Below the pieces are notes generated by a model, which made no database searches, was not told the origin of the DNA, and saw only the letters and a list, made by a program, of their open reading frames with translations. A stretch of DNA of 28,299 bases, from NCBI RefSeq assembly GCF_002311515.1, contig NZ_DCAO01000043.1:568-28866 (forward strand), in the 5' to 3' direction. The position numbers and the translations under genes were made by a program. Within the stretch, counting starts at the first letter, position 1; every line of letters begins with the position of its first letter. Positions 23,829 through 28,299 of this stretch are shown here, piece after piece. The stretch comes from Thalassospira sp. UBA1131 (GTDB lineage Bacteria > Pseudomonadota > Alphaproteobacteria > Rhodospirillales > Thalassospiraceae).

Positions 23829-25622
23829 TTAGAACAGCTTTGGTGGTGCGTCACCGCGTTCTTCGCTTTGCAGTTCCAGCAAGGCGTTGTTATAGGCCAT
23901 CATCGCATCCTTTTCATGGACGAAGCCGATGATATGACGTTCCTCGGCGCTGTTAAGAACCGGCAGATGCTCTTCGCCGGTTTGCTCCATCAGTTTGATG
24001 GCCTTTTCGATATTGTCTGACCGGTACAACACCGGCGGCTTTGAACGGGCCACCTCGCCGGCCGTGACTTCGTCGCCAAGATTGGGATCAAAGGCAGCGT
24101 GGCGCAAATCGGTCAGTGTGATCGTTCCGTGCAGTTTGCCCTGATCATCAATGACAAAAAGTTCCGAATAGGGTGCGTTGATCAGCTTTTCACGGACAGT
24201 TGTCAGCCCCTCGGTCAGCGGGACGGTTTCGTATTCGCGCTTCATGATCTCGTCCACCTTGATCGTGCGCAGCAAGTTGACCTCCCTGCCCCAGCGCGTC
24301 GACAAACCACGACATTTCAATTGCCACTGGAAAAACGATCCGCCCTGGAACTGATCCATCACCACCGTCGCCAGAACAGATGCCACCATCACCGCAACCG
24401 TCAACGCATAGTCACCGGTCAATTCAAATATAATCAGGGTCGTTGAAATTGGCGCACCAAGGATGGCCGCGGCAACAGCCCCCATGCCAACCAGCGTGTA
24501 GGCCGAATAGCCAGATGATAGCTCGGGAAAGGCACTGGTTGCGATCATCCCGAAAGCCCCGCCCAGCATTGCACCAAGGAATAGTGCCGGGCTGAACATG
24601 CCGCCCGCAAAACCAAGCCCCATGCAGATCGAAACGGCAAAGCCCTTGGCAAGCAACAAGCCGATCAGGAAAGTCAGGCTGTAGCTTTCGTTAAGCGCAT
24701 CGTTCATCGCCCCATAGCCGACACCGACAATCTGCGGAAAGACCAACGCAATCAGGCCAACAATCAGCCCGGCAACCGCCGGACGCAGCCAGAGCGGTGC
24801 ATTGGTCCGATTTGCCGTTTTTTGTACGACCGGGATGGCACGCACGACCAGAACCGCCGCCACACCGGCAATAATGCCCAAAAGCGCAAAAGCCGGGAAC
24901 TCCCAGAAAGACTGGATTTCATGCCCCGGGATCAGGAAGGCGACCTCATCGCCGTAATAGATGCGCGTTATGACCGTACCGGTAACCGATGCCAGCACAA
25001 TCGGCGCAAAAGCAGTCAGGGCATAATGACCCAGTGCAACTTCGTGGGCAAAAAGGGCGCCTGCCAACGGAGCATTGAATGATGCCGCCACCGCTGATGC
25101 CACGCCACAGCCCAAAAGTGTTCGGGACGCAGAACGACGCAAATGAAGAATGCGGGCCAGCCACGCGCCAAATGATGCGCCCATATGGACAACCGGCCCT
25201 TCCCGGCCAAGGGATGCACCACTGCCAAGCGATACCGCACTGGCAATCGCACTTTTGATCCCGCAGCGGGTCGACATCCGCGCGTCATGGAATGATGCCG
25301 CATCGATCACATCGGCAACCCCGTGTGGCCGTTTTTCCGGCAGGAACTTGTAGATGAAAATCCCGACAATCAGACCGCCCACCGCCGGGGCCAGGATGAG
25401 TTGCCAGACGGGAATTTCACTGAGATGCCGGTGAAGGGCTTCTTCGCCAGTGCCGAAAAACAACGACTGGACAAGCAACAAGCCATCCCGAAACAGGATG
25501 GCACCGCCCCCGGCCAGTGCCCCGACAATCATTGCCAAAATCGACAGAACCAGTTGCTCGCTTTTGACGATGCGGCGCATGCGGTTCAAAAAGATGTTCG
25601 ATTTCAAAAGCTTTTCAGCCAT
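23829..25622 (-). CDS. ClC-family chloride channel/transporter with two CBS domains
   Basis: This encodes 597 residues. About the first 440 form the ClC membrane core; two CBS domains fill the C-terminus (DEIMKREYETVPL to TLTDLRHA, and SKPPVLYRSDNIEKAI to GFVHEKDAMM), which in the family bind adenine nucleotides and gate transport. Chloride-site motifs are recognisable: GSGAS (canonical GSGxP), GREGPVVHMG with gating glutamate E141, and GGMFSPAL. At the place of the E. coli proton glutamate (E203) the alignment FNAPLAGALFAHEV puts V195, one residue after E194, which is channel-like. So passive chloride conduction is at least as likely as H+/Cl- exchange. The start at 25622 lacks a ribosome-binding site; M15 is an alternative. 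It converges on the hypothetical gene and diverges from the MFS gene. Confidence 0.93.
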   Translation of the reverse strand: MAEKLLKSNIFLNRMRRIVKSEQLVLSILAMIVGALAGGGAILFRDGLLLVQSLFFGTGEEALHRHLSEIPVWQLILAPAVGGLIVGIFIYKFLPEKRPHGVADVIDAASFHDARMSTRCGIKSAIASAVSLGSGASLGREGPVVHMGASFGAWLARILHLRRSASRTLLGCGVASAVAASFNAPLAGALFAHEVALGHYALTAFAPIVLASVTGTVITRIYYGDEVAFLIPGHEIQSFWEFPAFALLGIIAGVAAVLVVRAIPVVQKTANRTNAPLWLRPAVAGLIVGLIALVFPQIVGVGYGAMNDALNESYSLTFLIGLLLAKGFAVSICMGLGFAGGMFSPALFLGAMLGGAFGMIATSAFPELSSGYSAYTLVGMGAVAAAILGAPISTTLIIFELTGDYALTVAVMVASVLATVVMDQFQGGSFFQWQLKCRGLSTRWGREVNLLRTIKVDEIMKREYETVPLTEGLTTVREKLINAPYSELFVIDDQGKLHGTITLTDLRHAAFDPNLGDEVTAGEVARSKPPVLYRSDNIEKAIKLMEQTGEEHLPVLNSAEERHIIGFVHEKDAMMAYNNALLELQSEERGDAPPKLF

Positions 25623-25918
25623 GTCAGCAATACCGGGGTTGGCGAATTGATTGTGCGTATGATCTTAGGATCAGCTTTTCCTGCGAATAAAGGGTAAAGA
25701 CAAGAACCACCATGTTTAATTTCGCATTCCTGACGCCCGTTGATTGATCAGTATAGATATGCCACAACAAGTGACCCGGATTCAGCGCATCCCCAGTGCC
25801 GCGATCCCGTTTCAGAAAACCGTCATTGCCAAAATCATACGAAATACAGCATTCTGCCCGTCTCGCGTGAAAGCAGGGCCAGAAACGCCACCAATCGTTC
25901 TCAACGGAACCAAAAACA

Positions 25919-27163
25919 ATGAATGACCACCGACCAACGGGCACACAGGCGGCGCGGCCGCTGCCCGGTCTTGTTGAATTTATCTGTCTGATGGCAATCA
26001 CCATCGGGCTTGTTGCCCTGTCGATTGACAATCTGCTGCCGGCCTTTGGCCCAATCGCGCAAGACTTTGGCATCGAAGACGGCAACCGCATGCAGATGCT
26101 GATTTATGTCTTCATGATCGCGTTTGGCCTGATGCAGATCGTTTATGGCCCGCTTGCCGATAGTTTTGGTCGCCGCCCCACCCTGATCGCAGGACTTGGC
26201 ATTTATTGCATCGGCACCGTGATGGCGATCTTTGCCGACAGCTATGAGCACCTTCTTATCGCGCGTTTCGTGCAGGGTCTTGGTGCGGCTGCACCGCGGG
26301 TTTTGACCATGGCGATCACGCGCGACTGTTTCGAAGGCCGCGAAATGGCGCGCGTCATGTCGTTTGTCATGATGGTGTTCATCATCCTGCCTGTGTTCGC
26401 CCCGGCATCAGGCAGCCTGATTCTGGCGCTGGCCAACTGGCATATGATTTTCGTCAGCACCTTGGTCCTCGCGATTGCGATTGTCTGCTGGTACCTGCTG
26501 CGCATGCCTGAAACCCTGCATCCGGAATATCGGCATAAATTGTCGATGCGTCGGATCGCACGCGACATCAAAACCACCGTCACCAATCGCCAGACATTCG
26601 GCTATGCCACGGCGATGGGCGTCATGTTTGCCTGCCTGATGGCCTATATCGGATCTGCCCAGCAAATCTTCGAAACCGAGGTTTACGGGCTTGGTGTCTG
26701 GTTCCCACTGGCGTTTGGCATGATTGCCGCCTGCATGAGTTTCTCGTCATTCATCAATGCGCGACTGGTACGCAAGATCGGCATGCACAAGATTTCTCAT
26801 GTCGCGCTGTTCTTCTTGACCGCCAGCAGCCTGATCAATGTGCTGATTGCTCTGTGGTTTGACGGGCATCCACCCTTGTTCGTCTTTGGCATCGGCCTGA
26901 CAACGATCCTGTTCTGTTTCTCACTGACCATGCCGAACTTCAACTCGCTTGCGATGGAGCCGGTCGGCGCGATTGCCGGTACTGCATCCTCGATCACGGG
27001 TGTTTACAGCACGTTGATCGGCGTCATTGCCGGCGGGATTATCGGGCAGCAGTTCAATGGCACTGTCATCCCGCTTCTGGTCGGTTACTTCGCGCTTGGC
27101 CTGATTGGCATTGTGATTGTTGGCATCACTGAACGCGGCAAGTTCTGCCACGCAACCCACTAG
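25919..27163 (+). CDS. MFS transporter, Bcr/CflA-type drug exporter
   Basis: This encodes 414 residues with about twelve membrane segments, an inner-membrane proton-driven exporter of the DHA1 (Bcr/CflA) group. Motif A is visible after the second helix (GPLADSFGRRPTL). The stretch ARFVQGLGAAAPRVLTMAITRDCF is typical of Bcr/CflA proteins, with the acidic-basic pair on the fourth and fifth helices. The first helix carries a membrane-embedded acidic residue (LSIDNLLPAF), as in drug exporters. The substrate is unknown. ATG 25919 is the only start close to the first helix; the ribosome-binding site is poor (GGAA about 11 bases upstream). It is divergent from the ClC gene across 296 bases in which I saw no clear operator. 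A strong terminator follows 25 bases after the stop. Confidence 0.92.
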   Translation: MNDHRPTGTQAARPLPGLVEFICLMAITIGLVALSIDNLLPAFGPIAQDFGIEDGNRMQMLIYVFMIAFGLMQIVYGPLADSFGRRPTLIAGLGIYCIGTVMAIFADSYEHLLIARFVQGLGAAAPRVLTMAITRDCFEGREMARVMSFVMMVFIILPVFAPASGSLILALANWHMIFVSTLVLAIAIVCWYLLRMPETLHPEYRHKLSMRRIARDIKTTVTNRQTFGYATAMGVMFACLMAYIGSAQQIFETEVYGLGVWFPLAFGMIAACMSFSSFINARLVRKIGMHKISHVALFFLTASSLINVLIALWFDGHPPLFVFGIGLTTILFCFSLTMPNFNSLAMEPVGAIAGTASSITGVYSTLIGVIAGGIIGQQFNGTVIPLLVGYFALGLIGIVIVGITERGKFCHATH

Positions 27164-27188
27164 GCACACCGACATTCCTAACAACAAA

Positions 27189-27222
27189 AAAAGCCCCGCA
27201 GAGTGCAGTCTGCGGGGCTTTT
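27189..27222. terminator. Bidirectional intrinsic terminator
   Basis: AAAAGCCCCGCAG (27189-27201) pairs perfectly with CTGCGGGGCTTTT (27210-27222), with an A-T pair extending into the eight-base loop. A-runs on the left and T-runs on the right let it serve the MFS gene (+) and the convergent metH (-). Confidence 0.94.
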
Positions 27223-27242
27223 CCTTGCGACCGGACAGGCGT

Positions 27243-28299
27243 TTATTTCGCCTGACGCGGATCGTAATTCAGGTTCGGTGCCAACCAACGTTCTGCCTCT
27301 GCCAGGGTCATGCCCTTACGCTCGGCATAGCTTTCCACCTGATCGCGTTCGATTTTACCAAGGCCGAAATACTTGGCATCTGGGTTAGCAAAATAAAAAC
27401 CGCTGACCGATGAGGTTGGCGTCATGGCATAGCTTTCAGTCAGAGACACACCAACATTCTTCTCTGCATCCAGAAGATCCCAAAGAATGCCCTTTTCAGT
27501 GTGTTCCGGGCAGGCCGGATAACCCGGTGCCGGACGGATACCGCGATATTTTTCGGCAATCAGATCATCATTGCCAAGCGCCTCGTCCGGTGCATAGCCC
27601 CAAAGCTCCTTACGAACTTTTTCGTGCATATGCTCGGCAAAGGCCTCGGCAAAACGGTCACCCAGTGCCTTGACCAGGATGGCATTGTAATCATCATGCT
27701 CTGCTTCAAGCTTGGCAGAGATTTCTTCGACTTCCGGCCCGGCGGTAACAACAAAGGCACCGATATAGTCGGTCTTGCCGGTCTCTTTTGGCGCGATATA
27801 GTCGGCCAACGCGCGGTTCGGACGCTTGTTGTTTTCACGATACATCTGCTGACGCAGGGTATGGAGCATCACCGGCTCATTCTTCTCTGGCGCCGGGGTA
27901 ACTTCGATATCATCACCGACCGAGTTGGCCGGCCACAGACCGACAACCGCCTTGGGCTTGAACCATTTTTCGGCAACGATTTTTTTAAGCATTTCCTGCG
28001 CGTCCGCATAAAGGCTACGCGCCGTTTCGCCGACCTTTTCATCCTTCAGGATATCGGGGAAACGCCCATGAAGTTCCCAGGTCTCGAAGAACGGTTTCCA
28101 GTCAAAGCGCGACACCAGTTCTTCAAGGTCGAAATCTTCAAACAGTGTGATACCGGGTTTAAGCGGAACCGGTGCTTCAAAGTTGTCCCAGTCAAGCTGA
28201 ACCTTGTTGGCACGTGCATCGACAATCGAGAAACGCTTTTTCTGCAGTTGCTGTGCTGCATGCTTTTCAGCCATCGCGATATATTCGTTGCGAATTTCC
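27243..28299 (-). CDS. metH: Cobalamin-dependent methionine synthase, C-terminal part
   Basis: The frame runs open to the right edge, so the N-terminal part lies beyond the window. The ATG at 28274 is internal: codons upstream of it (EIRNEYIAMAEKHA) continue the family sequence. The visible about 350 residues are the S-adenosylmethionine-binding reactivation domain of MetH, which re-methylates oxidised cobalamin. They closely follow E. coli MetH: FAEHMHEKVRKELWGYAP, the SAM-binding RPAPGYPACPEHTEK, LTESYAMTPTSSVSGFYF and RDQVESYAERKGM, ending in ERWLAPNLNYDPRQ. The enzyme methylates homocysteine to methionine using methyltetrahydrofolate. Whether the gene here is one full-length unit or a split form cannot be told. 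It ends 20 bases from a shared bidirectional terminator. Confidence 0.96.
   Translation of the reverse strand, partial: EIRNEYIAMAEKHAAQQLQKKRFSIVDARANKVQLDWDNFEAPVPLKPGITLFEDFDLEELVSRFDWKPFFETWELHGRFPDILKDEKVGETARSLYADAQEMLKKIVAEKWFKPKAVVGLWPANSVGDDIEVTPAPEKNEPVMLHTLRQQMYRENNKRPNRALADYIAPKETGKTDYIGAFVVTAGPEVEEISAKLEAEHDDYNAILVKALGDRFAEAFAEHMHEKVRKELWGYAPDEALGNDDLIAEKYRGIRPAPGYPACPEHTEKGILWDLLDAEKNVGVSLTESYAMTPTSSVSGFYFANPDAKYFGLGKIERDQVESYAERKGMTLAEAERWLAPNLNYDPRQAK

Noticed and set aside
25623..25918. 60-codon frames in the ClC/MFS gap
   Set aside because: Two overlapping frames end at the MFS start, but neither has a ribosome-binding site or protein-like composition. The gap otherwise shows only a short TGATC/GATCA repeat.
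1..28299. CRISPR array, transposon, prophage or defence island
   Set aside because: No regularly spaced repeats, integrase, transposase, terminal inverted repeats or defence-type proteins were seen; gene content is housekeeping and transport.

Overview
The window reads as a conserved chromosomal segment of an alphaproteobacterium. It is moderately GC-rich with a uniform codon style. The best guess is a Thalassospira-like member of the Rhodospirillales; that guess is inference from gene content and order, not from a search. Supporting signs are the bamD-recN-ligA order, a perfect alphaproteobacterial LexA box (GAAC-N7-GAAC) in front of recN, and an alphaproteobacterial style of PrmA, UvrD and aminopeptidase P. 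I saw no rRNA, tRNA, CRISPR array, insertion sequence, integrase, phage gene or defence system.

Layout. 1-5591 (+): 3' part of bamD, then an SOS promoter, recN, ligA, a small NTF2-like protein and an exported nuclease-fold protein, the last four tightly packed. 5604-7660: a drug/metabolite-type exporter (-) and a divergent LysR regulator (+), with a T-N11-A site between them. 7742-10928 (-): aminopeptidase P followed by an aldo/keto reductase of the YghZ type, which has its own promoter. 10929-11574: a largely empty 646-base gap ending in a strong (+) terminator that has no obvious parent gene. 11575-12312 (+): a YgfF-like short-chain dehydrogenase. 12362-17045 (-): a two-gene signalling operon, a REC-HD-GYP protein followed by a 1192-residue membrane hybrid histidine kinase. 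17046-17559: a regulatory gap rich in palindromes. 17560-18315 (+): a TSUP permease. 18312-22873 (-): wecB, uvrD and prmA. 22874-23760: a gap with alternative hairpins, then an unrecognised low-complexity protein (+). 23829-25622 (-): a ClC chloride channel/transporter with CBS domains. 25919-27163 (+): a Bcr/CflA-type MFS transporter. 27243-28299 (-): the C-terminal part of cobalamin-dependent methionine synthase, cut by the window edge.

How the genes relate. recN, ligA and, further away, uvrD form a DNA-repair theme; only recN shows a visible SOS operator. The HD-GYP protein and the hybrid kinase very likely work in one signalling pathway. The rest are housekeeping enzymes and transporters with independent transcription units. 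Clear intrinsic terminators lie at 7683-7719, 11468-11507, 23786-23814 and 27189-27222.

I do not see a convincing undescribed multi-gene system. The most useful leads are small: altered active-site or motif residues in three proteins (nuclease fold, HD-GYP, ClC), an orphan terminator with possible small-gene content upstream, and several operator-like palindromes and mutually exclusive hairpins in the gaps.
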